Shown here piece after piece: positions 15,087-21,672 of a stretch of 21,672 nucleotides of DNA. The translations under genes and the position numbers were made by a program. The DNA comes from an uncultured Lachnospiraceae bacterium. GTDB lineage: Bacteria; Bacillota; Clostridia; Lachnospirales; Lachnospiraceae. The notes beneath the pieces were generated by a model. The model searched no databases and was not told the origin of the DNA. It was given only the letters and a program-made list of their open reading frames with translations. Position 1 is the stretch's first letter; the number at the start of each line of letters is the position of its first letter. The stretch is from NCBI GenBank assembly GCA_910579495.1, contig CAJTVD010000056.1, positions 1 to 21,672 on the forward strand. The letters are read 5' to 3'.

Positions 15087-16022
15087 CTATCCTGCCTGTA
15101 TGTTTCCCTGCTCAAATTTCCACCTCTTTAAGAGGCCATAGATCACTTCCTCCATCTGCTCCGCTGAATAGTCAGCAGGGAAATATTCATTCAGCTTCTT
15201 TCTTTGTAACTTAACTGCCGGGGCTGCCGGTTTTTCATCAGAAAGGATAATCTCCATCCCATTTCCGTCCAGCTTTCCCTCCCTGCTTAACTCCTTTAAT
15301 TTTTTTGCCTGTACCAGACTTGGGAACACACATAGGCGCTGCATTATCTGGTAAAGCTGCTCCTGTTCTGCGGGTTCCAGATAAGATAATTCAATCCCGG
15401 CACCAAATGCAATGCGCTTTTCGTCCACATATTCAAGCATAGGTTTTATAAGGTAAGTCAGACGGATATAACGCTCAATTTGTTTATAACTTTCCCCACT
15501 TCCCTCCGCTGCCACTTCGGTAGACTTCTTCCCTGCATAATCAGGGACAACTTGTCCCTCTTTTTTAGGCCTTCCTTTTACCCTGTCTATCGCATCCAGC
15601 TTCATCTTATAGGCATAGGCTTTTTCACTGTACAGAAGCTCTTCCCTCTGGATATTGGAATCCACCATCGTTATGGTGGCTTCCTCGTCCGTAAGGTTCC
15701 GGATAAAGCAGGGAACCGTCTTAAGCCCAAGCAGTTCACAGGCTCTCTTTCGTCTATGCCCTGCTATGATCTCATATCCGCCTTCCTTTCCTGGCCTGAC
15801 GATCAGCGGGCAGATAACGCCATGCTCCCTGATACTTTCCACAGTCTCCTGCATTTTTTCATCGTCCAGCACCCGGAATGGGTGGGAGTCAAAAGAATAC
15901 AGCTGGTCCAAGGCTATCTCCACAACCTTTGCTTCCGTTTTCCCATTACTGTCTTCCAGCCCGAACAGGGCATTCACATCCGGCATTTTGATATTGGAAG
16001 CGCTGCTTTTCCTACCTGCCAT
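15087..16022 (-). CDS. parB: ParB/Spo0J-family partition protein
   Basis: A 311-residue DNA-binding partition protein. The N-terminal ParB nuclease-like/CTPase domain (about 34-125) includes HPFRVLDDEKMQETVESIRE and the arginine motif AGHRRKRA (87-94); the usual GERR-type motif has His instead of Glu here. A DSNIQREELLYSEKAYAYKM stretch (about 126-145) leads into the central HTH region, and a C-terminal dimer region ends near 311. It would bind centromere-like parS sites and load as a sliding clamp. The ATG overlaps the end of parA by 11 bases and has AGGAGG upstream. No parS site was recognised. Confidence 0.92.
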   Translation of the reverse strand: MAGRKSSASNIKMPDVNALFGLEDSNGKTEAKVVEIALDQLYSFDSHPFRVLDDEKMQETVESIREHGVICPLIVRPGKEGGYEIIAGHRRKRACELLGLKTVPCFIRNLTDEEATITMVDSNIQREELLYSEKAYAYKMKLDAIDRVKGRPKKEGQVVPDYAGKKSTEVAAEGSGESYKQIERYIRLTYLIKPMLEYVDEKRIAFGAGIELSYLEPAEQEQLYQIMQRLCVFPSLVQAKKLKELSREGKLDGNGMEIILSDEKPAAPAVKLQRKKLNEYFPADYSAEQMEEVIYGLLKRWKFEQGNIQAG

Positions 16023-16815
16023 GCACCAGCACCTCCTTTACCAGTCCTTCATAAGCTATAGCCGCCCTTCCCTTCGGGTCATGTGAAAAGATGCTCTTCC
16101 CCTCCGCGCTTGCCTCCGCGACACGCACCGATAAGGGGATATAATTCTCAAATACCGGAATCCTCTGCCCGTAGTTTTCGCGCACCATTTCCATGATCTC
16201 TTTTGAATAATTTGTCCTCGCGTCCACCATGGTCAGCAGAATCCCCTCAAAATCCAGTACCGGATTGATGCGCTTCTTTATCCTCATGATCGTTGCGATG
16301 AGCTGTTCCAGCCCTTTTAAGGATAAATATTGTGCCTGCAGGGGAATAAGTACCGTATCTGCCGCCGCAAGGGCATTGATTGTCAGCATTCCAAGGGATG
16401 GCATACAGTCTATGATAATATAGTCAAAATACGCTGCCACCGTCTCTATGTACTCTTTCAGCATATATTCCCTGCTCATGGCGCTGATCAGGGACACTTC
16501 CACCGCCGCAAGGTCAATGTTTGCCGGAAGGAACCACACACCTTCCTCATGGGTAAGTATCCCATATTCCGCTTCTGTCTCCTGTCCTTCCATGATGGAA
16601 GTTATCACCGTGGCAAGCGTTTTATCCAGCCTGTCCGGCTCCCTTTCCCCCATGCTTGCGGTAAGGCTGGCCTGCGGGTCTGAATCAATGAGTAAAACCC
16701 TGTTCCCTGCCCTGGCAAGCCCGATTCCCAAATTTACCGTAGTGGTGGTCTTTGACACCCCGCCTTTCTGGTTTGCCAGGGCAATCACCTTACATTTCCT
16801 GTCTGTTTTGTCCAT
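16012..16815 (-). CDS. parA: ParA-family partition ATPase
   Basis: A 267-residue ATPase that segregates the replicon with ParB. It has a deviant Walker A KGGVSKTTT (17-25) with the signature Lys17, the A' motif LLIDSDPQAS (41-50), and Walker B YIIIDCMPSLG. Length and motif order are those of small plasmid and chromosomal Soj/ParA proteins without an N-terminal HTH, so it is not expected to repress itself directly. AAGGAGAG precedes the ATG at 16813-16815. It overlaps parB by 11 bases and is probably co-transcribed with the accessory genes upstream (16841-18560). Confidence 0.95.
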   Translation of the reverse strand: MDKTDRKCKVIALANQKGGVSKTTTTVNLGIGLARAGNRVLLIDSDPQASLTASMGEREPDRLDKTLATVITSIMEGQETEAEYGILTHEEGVWFLPANIDLAAVEVSLISAMSREYMLKEYIETVAAYFDYIIIDCMPSLGMLTINALAAADTVLIPLQAQYLSLKGLEQLIATIMRIKKRINPVLDFEGILLTMVDARTNYSKEIMEMVRENYGQRIPVFENYIPLSVRVAEASAEGKSIFSHDPKGRAAIAYEGLVKEVLVHGR

Positions 16816-16840
16816 ATATTTCGCTCTCCTTCCTTATTTT

Positions 16841-17110
16841 CTATCTCACACGGACACTCAGTCCTTCCATGGGGATATCTTCATATCCCATGAGATAATA
16901 ATCTTCCCTGTCATACTCCACTTTTGTCTGCACCCGGCAGGCTGCTTCACCGGGATCACCCTGCAGCAGGGCTTCAATCAGGCTCCCGCTCCGGCAACAA
17001 TACCCTTTCCCCATCCTGTATCCCCCGGTTCCATCTTTGTATAAGAGTTCCGTCCTGCAACGTGGCAGTCTCCCGGCTATCATCATGTCCAAAGATATGT
17101 TCCACCGCAA
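16841..17110 (-). pseudogene. Partial second copy of the DUF5348 gene
   Basis: The last 70 or so codons match the intact DUF5348 gene at 17198-17659 closely: GYCCRSGSLIEALLQGD here against GYCYRSGSLIEVLLQGD there, and YEDIPMEG in both. The 5' half is absent; upstream the DNA is that of a recombinase-like stub in another frame, and the open frame has only a TTG start without a ribosome site. It is therefore a 3'-half tandem duplicate about 378 bases from its parent and probably not a normal gene. It could be expressed if a frameshift joined it to the stub. Confidence 0.7.
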
Positions 17111-17192
17111 TCCCGGCGTCAGCCGGATTTCCCACCCGACAGTAAATTGCCACTCTTGGCTTCTTTTTCTTCGTATGTTCCATTTTGCCCAT
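16974..17192 (-). pseudogene. Serine-recombinase N-terminal stub
   Basis: A 72-codon frame starts at ATG 17190-17192 behind an AAGGAG ribosome site, six bases after the DUF5348 stop. It begins MGKMEHTKKKKPRVAIYCRV, where the RVAIYCRV strand matches the N-terminus of resolvase/invertase-type serine recombinases. The usual catalytic Ser after YxRV is replaced by Gly, and homology ends soon after. The remainder is the duplicated DUF5348 segment read out of frame. The stub may be a leftover of a small recombinase-like gene found near parA in related elements. A functional role is unlikely but cannot be excluded. Confidence 0.5.
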
Positions 17193-17197
17193 AAACT

Positions 17198-17659
17198 TCA
17201 ATCTCCTTCCGTCTGTATTCCCTGTCTCACACGGGCACGAAGCCCCTCCATGGGGATGTCCTCATATCCGGCAAGATAATAATCTTCCCCGTCATGCTCC
17301 ACCTTCGTCTGCACCCAGCAGGCTGCTTCATTGGTATCGCCCTGTAATAAAACTTCAATCAGGCTCCCGCTCCGGTAACAATATCCTTTCTCCGTCCTGT
17401 ATTCCCCATTTTCATCTTTATGCAGGATGCCGGTCTCCTGGACCGGACGGAAAAGGTACTCTATGCTGCCGCCTATATCAGCCAGCTTCCTCATGATTTT
17501 CTGCAGTTCCCTTAACTGAAAAAGCTGGTCACTGTCCTTACGGTCAGCATGCAGCCCCCGCAGGTCTGCATGCTCGTCATAAGTGGTAACATTCAAAATA
17601 TCATCGATCCGGCATTTCAGCCCTTTCATCTGTACTAATGCCATGTTTAACTCTGCCAT
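17198..17659 (-). CDS. DUF5348-family protein
   Basis: A 153-residue cytoplasmic protein. The N-terminal half is helical (MAELNMALVQMKGLKCRIDD through LQKIMRKLADIGGSIEYLF). The C-terminal half is a beta-rich domain with GYCYRSGSLIEVLLQGD and a YEDIPMEGLRARVR segment, the pattern I associate with DUF5348 proteins of Clostridia elements. ATG 17657-17659 follows AAAAGGAGGGC. It belongs to the minus-strand operon leading to parA. The C-terminal half is duplicated downstream (16841-17045). Function is unknown. Confidence 0.75.
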   Translation of the reverse strand: MAELNMALVQMKGLKCRIDDILNVTTYDEHADLRGLHADRKDSDQLFQLRELQKIMRKLADIGGSIEYLFRPVQETGILHKDENGEYRTEKGYCYRSGSLIEVLLQGDTNEAACWVQTKVEHDGEDYYLAGYEDIPMEGLRARVRQGIQTEGD

Positions 17660-17712
17660 ATTGCCCTCCTTTTAATCTACGGCCCCATTATGCCTGAATA
17701 CATTACCCGGCT

Positions 17713-18162
17713 TTAGAATCCAAACTCTGATAAATCTATCGGGAAACAGTATTCAGGATAACGCACCTTGACCGCTTCCCAAAAATATACTGCATACTCA
17801 CAGCAGAACAGATCCTCCACCGTATAATGCCGGCACTCCTCCAGCCCTGCTTCCCCCTCCAGTCCATGCACAGTAGGCGTACCATTGCAGAAAAGATTGA
17901 ACGCCATGCGTACCACCCTTGCACTGCCGCTGGTGATCCAGCCCTCTTCCAGACACTTCGGCTTTACGCTCCCTCTTTTGAAATCAAAAATCCGCTCTAT
18001 GTTCTGCCTTGTATCTCCGCTGATCCCAAGGCAGTAAACCAGCGCCTTATGGTACACATCCTGCTGCCTGCATTTTGGCAGGCAGCTCCTGTAAAACATT
18101 TCGTGTTCCTCGTCCTTAAAAATAATTTCACGGTTATTTCCTCTGTTCATACCCATTGTCAT
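17713..18162 (-). CDS. DUF6075-family protein
   Basis: A 149-residue protein. The segments KALVYCLGISGDTRQNIERI, ARVVRMAFNLFCNG and CCEYAVYFWEAVKVRYPEYC fit the DUF6075 family, common beside partition genes of Lachnospiraceae elements. It is mostly helical, with several cysteines and no signal peptide. The ATG at 18160-18162 is chosen because it overlaps the stop of the SymE-like gene (ATGA, 18159-18162) and follows AAAGG; a longer open frame upstream has no ribosome site and only overlaps that gene. No function is known; translational coupling with the SymE-like protein is the only clue. Confidence 0.75.
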   Translation of the reverse strand: MTMGMNRGNNREIIFKDEEHEMFYRSCLPKCRQQDVYHKALVYCLGISGDTRQNIERIFDFKRGSVKPKCLEEGWITSGSARVVRMAFNLFCNGTPTVHGLEGEAGLEECRHYTVEDLFCCEYAVYFWEAVKVRYPEYCFPIDLSEFGF

Positions 18163-18398
18163 ACCGCCTTTCCCTGATATTCTGCATCTTCCGCCACCAT
18201 CCCTGCCCCTTTGGGGTCGGACCATATCCTGCCTGTCCTTTCCACAATAAGCTTCCCGCCATCACAGGTTACAGAAATCCTGTCGCCTGTGGAAAATCCC
18301 AGGTCCCGCAGCCATTTCCCCTGCAGCATGATCAGTGGGTTATTTGTCCCTGTGCCGGTTCCCCTTGCCCTGTAAACTGTCATCTCTCTTTGTTTCAT
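18159..18398 (-). CDS. SymE-like / SpoVT-AbrB-fold small protein
   Basis: A 79-residue protein. The core NPLIMLQGKWLRDLGFSTGD followed by SVTCDGGKLIVERT has the swapped-hairpin pattern of SymE-type and AbrB-like proteins, in which a PxIxLxGKWL strand precedes the GF-x-GD turn. E. coli SymE is a type I toxin repressed by an antisense RNA; many relatives in Clostridia are of unknown function and may simply bind DNA or RNA. The ATG at 18396-18398 has a strong AAAGGAGGAG site. It is coupled by overlap to the DUF6075 gene and sits just after a 49-codon gene, whose stop overlaps this ribosome site. Confidence 0.75.
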   Translation of the reverse strand: MKQREMTVYRARGTGTGTNNPLIMLQGKWLRDLGFSTGDRISVTCDGGKLIVERTGRIWSDPKGAGMVAEDAEYQGKAV

Positions 18399-18410
18399 AT
18401 GTCTCCTCCT

Positions 18411-18560
18411 TTAATCCGGGATAATTTCTACAATCCCATTACTTTCAAGAATTTCCTGAATTTTATTTGTGCCGTCTTCCAGACTGTCGGAAGCACAGAC
18501 TGCATCCATAATTTCCCCTGCAATAAGTTCCATGCTTTCCCTGGTAACCCGATTGCCCAT
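18411..18560 (-). CDS. 49-residue acidic small protein
   Basis: A short frame starts at ATG 18558-18560 behind AGGGAGGATACAT, an excellent ribosome site, and ends at TAA 18411-18413. The product begins MGNRVTRESMELIAGEIMDA and ends GIVEIIPD: acidic, helical, no signal peptide. The stop lies inside the ribosome site of the SymE-like gene, so the two are tightly linked. I do not recognise the family. It could be a partner or antitoxin of the next gene, or simply the first gene of the accessory operon; the evidence is the ribosome site, codon pattern and position. Confidence 0.6.
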   Translation of the reverse strand: MGNRVTRESMELIAGEIMDAVCASDSLEDGTNKIQEILESNGIVEIIPD

Positions 18561-18622
18561 ATGTATCCTCCCTGTGATAATAAAAAACAGGGCTAAACCA
18601 GCTTTCCCCTCCCTGGGGTTCT

Positions 18623-18816
18623 GAATTTAGTCCTGCCTAAATAATTCCAATATTTTTTTGCACCAAAATACAGTTTCCACCTCCCTGCCCATATGGCATA
18701 AATCCCCGCCGGAATCCTGGTGCCCCATATGCTTTTGTGAGATACCTGACCGAAAAAACAGCGCTGCCTTCCATCAATATCCTGCTTCATTGCAACTTTG
18801 AGAAAGGACTAAATCA
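18623..18816. repeat. About 190-bp segment bounded by inverted TTTAGTCCT ends
   Basis: CTGAATTTAGTCCT at the left and the complement of CTGATTTAGTCCT at the right are inverted, differing by one inserted base. The same AGGACTAAATTC is repeated at 19747-19758, at the end of the IS30-like fragment, as a 12-bp perfect inverted match to the left end here. The integrase fragment stops exactly in the right end. It resembles a small IS-derived (MITE-like) insertion. No convincing target duplication or gene was seen; the base stretch 18561-18622 holds nothing recognised. Confidence 0.45.
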
Positions 18817-19431
18817 GCTCAAACCAGCGTATTTACTGGGTTTGTCTAACTTTAGTCTTATTATAACTTGGTCATCACTTATTCTCACTCCTGTATATAT
18901 ACACAAAAGCACCCCTAAACACCTCAAGTCCGAATTATCCATTCCAAAACGCTTCCAGGCTTCCACAATCAAAAGATTAATGTCTTTTGAACTGTAGAAT
19001 CTATCTACCTGCTGTTTTTTTTGAGGAATTTTAATCTTTCCTATGCTGACTGTTACGCTATATTTCTCTTCAATATAACTAAGTATGGATTTTATCAGGA
19101 TTAACATATCATTGACAGTACTGTTGGATAGTCCTCCACTCCCGTCAATACGATCTGACTCTGACATGCTTGAAACAAACTTTCTTATTTTTTCACTATT
19201 AATTTCCCTTATCTCCAAATTACCAATTTCAGGTAAGATATGTCTTTCCAAAAGGAAATTGTACCTATTAATACTATTGGGTTTCAACATGCTTTCCTGG
19301 TCTGCCAACCAATGCAATGCCACTTCCTTAAAAGAAGTCTGCCAAATTTTATTATCCCTGTATCTTATACTGGAATATAACCCGTTGTCTAAGCCACTAC
19401 TGCGTCCTTCCATTATCACATTCATTTTCAT
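18814..19431 (-). pseudogene. Tyrosine integrase, truncated in the catalytic domain
   Basis: A 205-codon frame. The N-terminal core-binding (SAM-like) domain includes FKEVALHWLADQESMLKPNS, then INRYNFLLERHILPEIG. The catalytic domain begins near residue 140 and reaches LGVLLCIYTGVRIS, which holds the first catalytic Arg. After that the sequence no longer matches (ending KPSKYAGLS), so the HxxR, His/Trp and Tyr residues are missing and about half the catalytic domain is lost. The start ATG has AGGAGGATTAG upstream. The product cannot recombine DNA. It could be the element's former integrase, damaged by IS activity, or a cut remnant of another element. Confidence 0.8.
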
Positions 19432-19746
19432 CTAATCCTCCTTGTATTACTTCGTTTTATTTTCTTATTATAAATATTTGGCAAATTATTATTATTTAAA
19501 TCAGAACATTATTGAAAAAAACGGTTAGAATAAAAATAAGCTGAAGTGAAAAGTTTATTTCCACTTTGAAAACAGCGGTTAGGAAAGTAGCATTTACTCT
19601 TACAGAAAAGGATAAATGCTACTTTTTTCTTTCATAAAGTTGGATTTAATGTTACACTTAAGTCAGCAGATGTGGTCATAACAGGATTCCAGGGTATTTT
19701 TTTGCACGTCAAAAAAGCGGACGTTAGTGGCACTTTTTGGGGGTGT
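19432..19746. other. Intergenic region without a gene
   Basis: AT-rich sequence with no supported gene. It holds a strong plus-strand terminator (19584-19628). The AAGTG...CACTT pair near 19552-19577 gives a weaker hairpin. The IS30-like end begins at about 19747. Confidence 0.5.
19584..19628 (+). terminator. Strong rho-independent terminator
   Basis: AAAGTAGCATTTA (19584-19596) pairs perfectly with TAAATGCTACTTT (19613-19625), followed by T residues on the plus strand. No plus-strand gene is upstream, so it may insulate the IS30-like fragment from the integrase side or belong to a lost gene. Confidence 0.7.
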
Positions 19747-20330
19747 AGGACTAAATTCCACTTGGATGATGATATATGGAGCCATCCTGACAGCCGCCTG
19801 TGGGAAATTATTTTTTGGGAAGGTAAGGTTTGAGAATAACCTTATCTTTCTCTATTTTATGGATGCCGAAAGCCTCCAGTTTTTCATATAAATCGTGGTA
19901 TATGAAATCAGCCAGCCCAAGGGGGCTTCTTCCACCGACCATTTCCACGGGAGCGGAATTCACATGACTGAGAGTAAGGTTAAGTGCACTTTGGCCAATA
20001 ACTCCTAACGCTCTTAAATCTGTACCTTTAGGAAGAATATATCTGAGTCGGACATGTTTGTTTTCCAAAGATCCTTTCTGTCCGGACTGTATAGGGTTAC
20101 AGGAGAAGACCCTGGTTCGTCTTGTGCCGCCAAAAGCCGTTTCCATGGCATCAGCAGCGGTAAATTCAGAGCCACGATCTGTGAGCAGGATATGGACATA
20201 TTTTCTAAAAAGTCCTGCGCCAAGGACGGATCCGAGAAGGTCAACGCCTTCCTTCATGGATTGTGCAGTCTTGTCTTCGTGATAAATGGCGAAGAGGATG
20301 CCGGCATTTACAAATTTGAAGGTCTGGTGA
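19747..20330 (-). mobile_element. IS30-family element, 3' part only
   Basis: The fragment holds the C-terminal half of an IS30-type transposase (19808-20330) and about 60 bases of downstream DNA ending near AGGACTAAATTC (19747), a candidate terminal inverted repeat. The other end would lie past the IS3 insertion. Its exact limits are not certain. Confidence 0.6.
19808..20330 (-). pseudogene. IS30-family transposase, N-terminus missing
   Basis: About 174 codons of transposase are in frame. LLTDRGSEFTAADAMETAF holds the second catalytic Asp, and SGQKGSLENKHVRLRYILPK holds the catalytic Glu; the C-terminus ends VILKPYLPKK, as in Lachnospiraceae IS30 proteins. Everything before about QTFKFVNAG, including the HTH and first Asp, is gone: the frame continues into the neighbouring IS3 DNA, which appears to have inserted here. 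It is inactive by itself. Whether the N-terminal part survives beyond the right end of the window cannot be seen. Confidence 0.8.
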
Positions 20331-20404
20331 TGTGGTATAAAAAAAGTTGACAACCCATTCTCAAGGATTTGAGATATAATCAAGAGAATAAGGAGTGAAC
20401 AAAA

Positions 20405-20742
20405 ATGACAGAAAATAGGCAATACGACCATGAATACAAAGTACAGGCAGTGAAACCCGCAAAGGAAACCGGACAAGCAAAAGCCGCTAAAGAACTGGGG
20501 GTCCCAAAGAATACCATGTATGGCTGGGTACGGGCCAACCGCCTTGGCAGCCTCGGCCTTGGGGCGGGTTCACAAACCCCGCAAAGGCCATGACGCTTAA
20601 CGGGGAACTTCTTCAGCCCCGCCAGCAGGTGGAGGAACAGGAAAAAGAAATCCGCCGTTTGAAGAAGGAAAATGATTTTCTGGGGGAAGCCAGCGCTTTT
20701 TCCGCCGCGGGCCGTCTGAGGCCAGCAAAAACGAAAGAATGA
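20405..20742 (+). pseudogene. IS3 OrfA, frameshifted
   Basis: The first 62 codons (MTENRQYDHEYKVQAVKPAK, then the HTH KAAKELGVPKNTMYGW) end at TGA 20591-20593. The expected coiled-coil part continues in another frame from 20590 as MTLNGELLQPRQQVEEQEKE and reaches TGA 20740-20742. One base appears lost near 20587. OrfA supplies the DNA-binding part of an IS3 transposase, so the break should prevent a normal OrfAB protein. The second part overlaps the OrfB ATG as ATGA. Confidence 0.8.
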
Positions 20743-21611
20743 AGTTCATTGCCCTTAAAACCAAAGACGGCGAATTAAAAGGGGATATTTTCTTTTACTG
20801 TAGAATCCTTCATATCAGCAGGCAGGGATTTTACCATTACCTTGCAAATAAAGACCGCCCATGGAAGTATCAGCCCCTGGCAGATGCCATGATGGAAATC
20901 CTGGAGGAAGATGATTGTAATGATACCTACGGCCGGGTCCGGATGTATCAGGCATTAATGTTAAAACAGCCTCAAAATGTGGATATTCCCAGCGGCCGTA
21001 CTATTTACCGTGTCCTGGAGGATATGGGCATCAGCCATCATCCCAGGCGCAAACCAAACGGAATCACGGAAGCGGATCGGGAAGCCCGGAAAACAGAAGA
21101 TCTGTTAAAACGTAATTTCAAGCCAGAAGAGCCGCTGGCCAAGTGTGTAACAGACATAACAGAGACCAAAGCCAGCGATGGGAAGCTTTATGTTTCCGCT
21201 GTTTTTGGCTGCTCCGGTTCCAGCGTGGTTGGACTGGCGATGGATACTGATATGAAAGCTCCATTGTGTGCGCGGACACTGGAAAATGCGGCGAAGACAT
21301 ATCCGGGCATCCATGGGGCAATTATCCACAGCGGCAGGGGAAGCCAGTACACCAGCCAGCTTTACCGGGACGTAATCCGGAAGTATGGCATACAGCAGAG
21401 CATGAACAGTGCAGGCGGCAGATGCCATGATAACGCCCGTTGCGGGAGCATGTGGGCCAGAATGAAATCTGAACTGCCCTATGACCGCTACGATACAGAG
21501 AAGATGGGCACGGATGAACTGAAAACCCTCATCTGGAGATATTTCATCAGCTATTGGAATAACCGGAGGATCTGTTCTTCTAATGGAGCTTCCTGTATAA
21601 TTCAAATATAG
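20739..21611 (+). pseudogene. IS3 OrfB transposase with lost catalytic residues
   Basis: A 290-residue DDE-type transposase catalytic subunit of the IS3/IS150 kind. The first Asp is kept (CVTDITE, Asp139). The second motif reads IIHSGRGSQYTS where the family has HSDRGSQYTS, so Asp is Gly199. The third reads NARCGSMWARMK where the family has NARCESMW, so Glu is Gly236. The C-terminus shifts frame after RICSSNG and stops early, losing the usual LPP-type tail. The family comparison is from memory. The protein should be unable to cut DNA. Two of the three catalytic carboxylates are gone. Confidence 0.85.
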
Positions 21612-21672
21612 GTAATCCCAAGAAAGAAGGTTGAGAAAAAAATACCTCAGAGTAAAATAAGATTACTGACTT

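Larger units (their letters stand above)
20331..21649 (+). mobile_element. IS3-family element, degenerate
   Basis: Proposed limits are TGTGGTAT (20331) and the inverted ATACCTCA (ends 21649): both ends read TG-GGTAT followed by an A/T run and AACC, giving an imperfect inverted repeat and a normal length of 1319 bp. A TTGACA near the left end and a TATAAT at 20375-20380 are 22 bases apart, a poor promoter spacing. No clear target duplication was found. It carries OrfA and OrfB, both damaged. It sits in the IS30-like transposase gene. Confidence 0.7.

Noticed and set aside
18593..18790. A 65-codon minus-strand frame between the integrase fragment and the 49-residue gene
   Set aside because: No ribosome site, no recognised family, and it lies within the segment bounded by inverted TTTAGTCCT ends.
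20328..21652. A target-site duplication flanking the IS3 element
   Set aside because: Only two bases agree at the proposed ends, so neither the duplication nor the exact boundaries can be claimed.

Overview
The window looks like part of an integrative and conjugative element (or a conjugative element with a plasmid-type replicon) from a gut-type Clostridia, most likely Lachnospiraceae. This rests on strong AGGAGG ribosome sites, moderate GC, RepA_N/ParA/ParB genes, a VirD4/PcfB conjugation pair, a Maff2-type peptide, a clostridial class B sortase, and IS3 and IS30 remnants. The organism is an inference from gene families; no rRNA, tRNA or CRISPR array was seen. No relaxase, VirB4 ATPase or complete integrase is inside the window.

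Layout, left to right. (1) 1-5280, minus strand: a partial HTH repressor, a Maff2-like peptide lacking its usual second half, an orphan C5-cytosine DNA methyltransferase, a small accessory protein, the VirD4 coupling protein, PcfB (DUF3801) and a small cysteine-rich protein. (2) 5387-10211, minus strand: a surface module of a class B sortase and a 1279-residue secreted adhesin-like protein with a beta-helix and nine InlB-type B repeats. (3) 10440-11940, plus strand: an AT-rich two-gene cassette against the direction of its neighbours, encoding a RES-domain protein (NAD+-consuming family) and a small PD-(D/E)XK nuclease-like protein. This is the best candidate for an undescribed defence or toxin system. 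(4) 11942-12160: a non-coding cluster of hairpins and a long-spaced inverted repeat. (5) 12206-13275: two translationally coupled sigma-like HTH proteins. (6) 13341-16815, minus strand: a large nested inverted repeat, an HTH regulator, RepA with 23-bp iterons inside its own coding region, and ParB/ParA. (7) 16841-18560, minus strand: an accessory operon with a partially duplicated DUF5348 gene, a recombinase stub, DUF6075, a SymE-like protein and a 49-residue protein. (8) 18600-21672: a degraded end with a truncated tyrosine integrase, an IS30-like transposase fragment and a dead IS3 copy that appears to have cut the IS30 gene.

How the parts fit: RepA, ParA and ParB would maintain the element, with the probable origin in the repA iterons. 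The sigma-like pair and HTH proteins would control transfer genes. PcfB and VirD4 would bring the relaxosome to the secretion channel. The methyltransferase may protect incoming DNA from restriction. The sortase/adhesin pair and the RES/nuclease pair are cargo. The right end has lost a working integrase, so if this is an ICE, mobility would need another recombinase outside the window.
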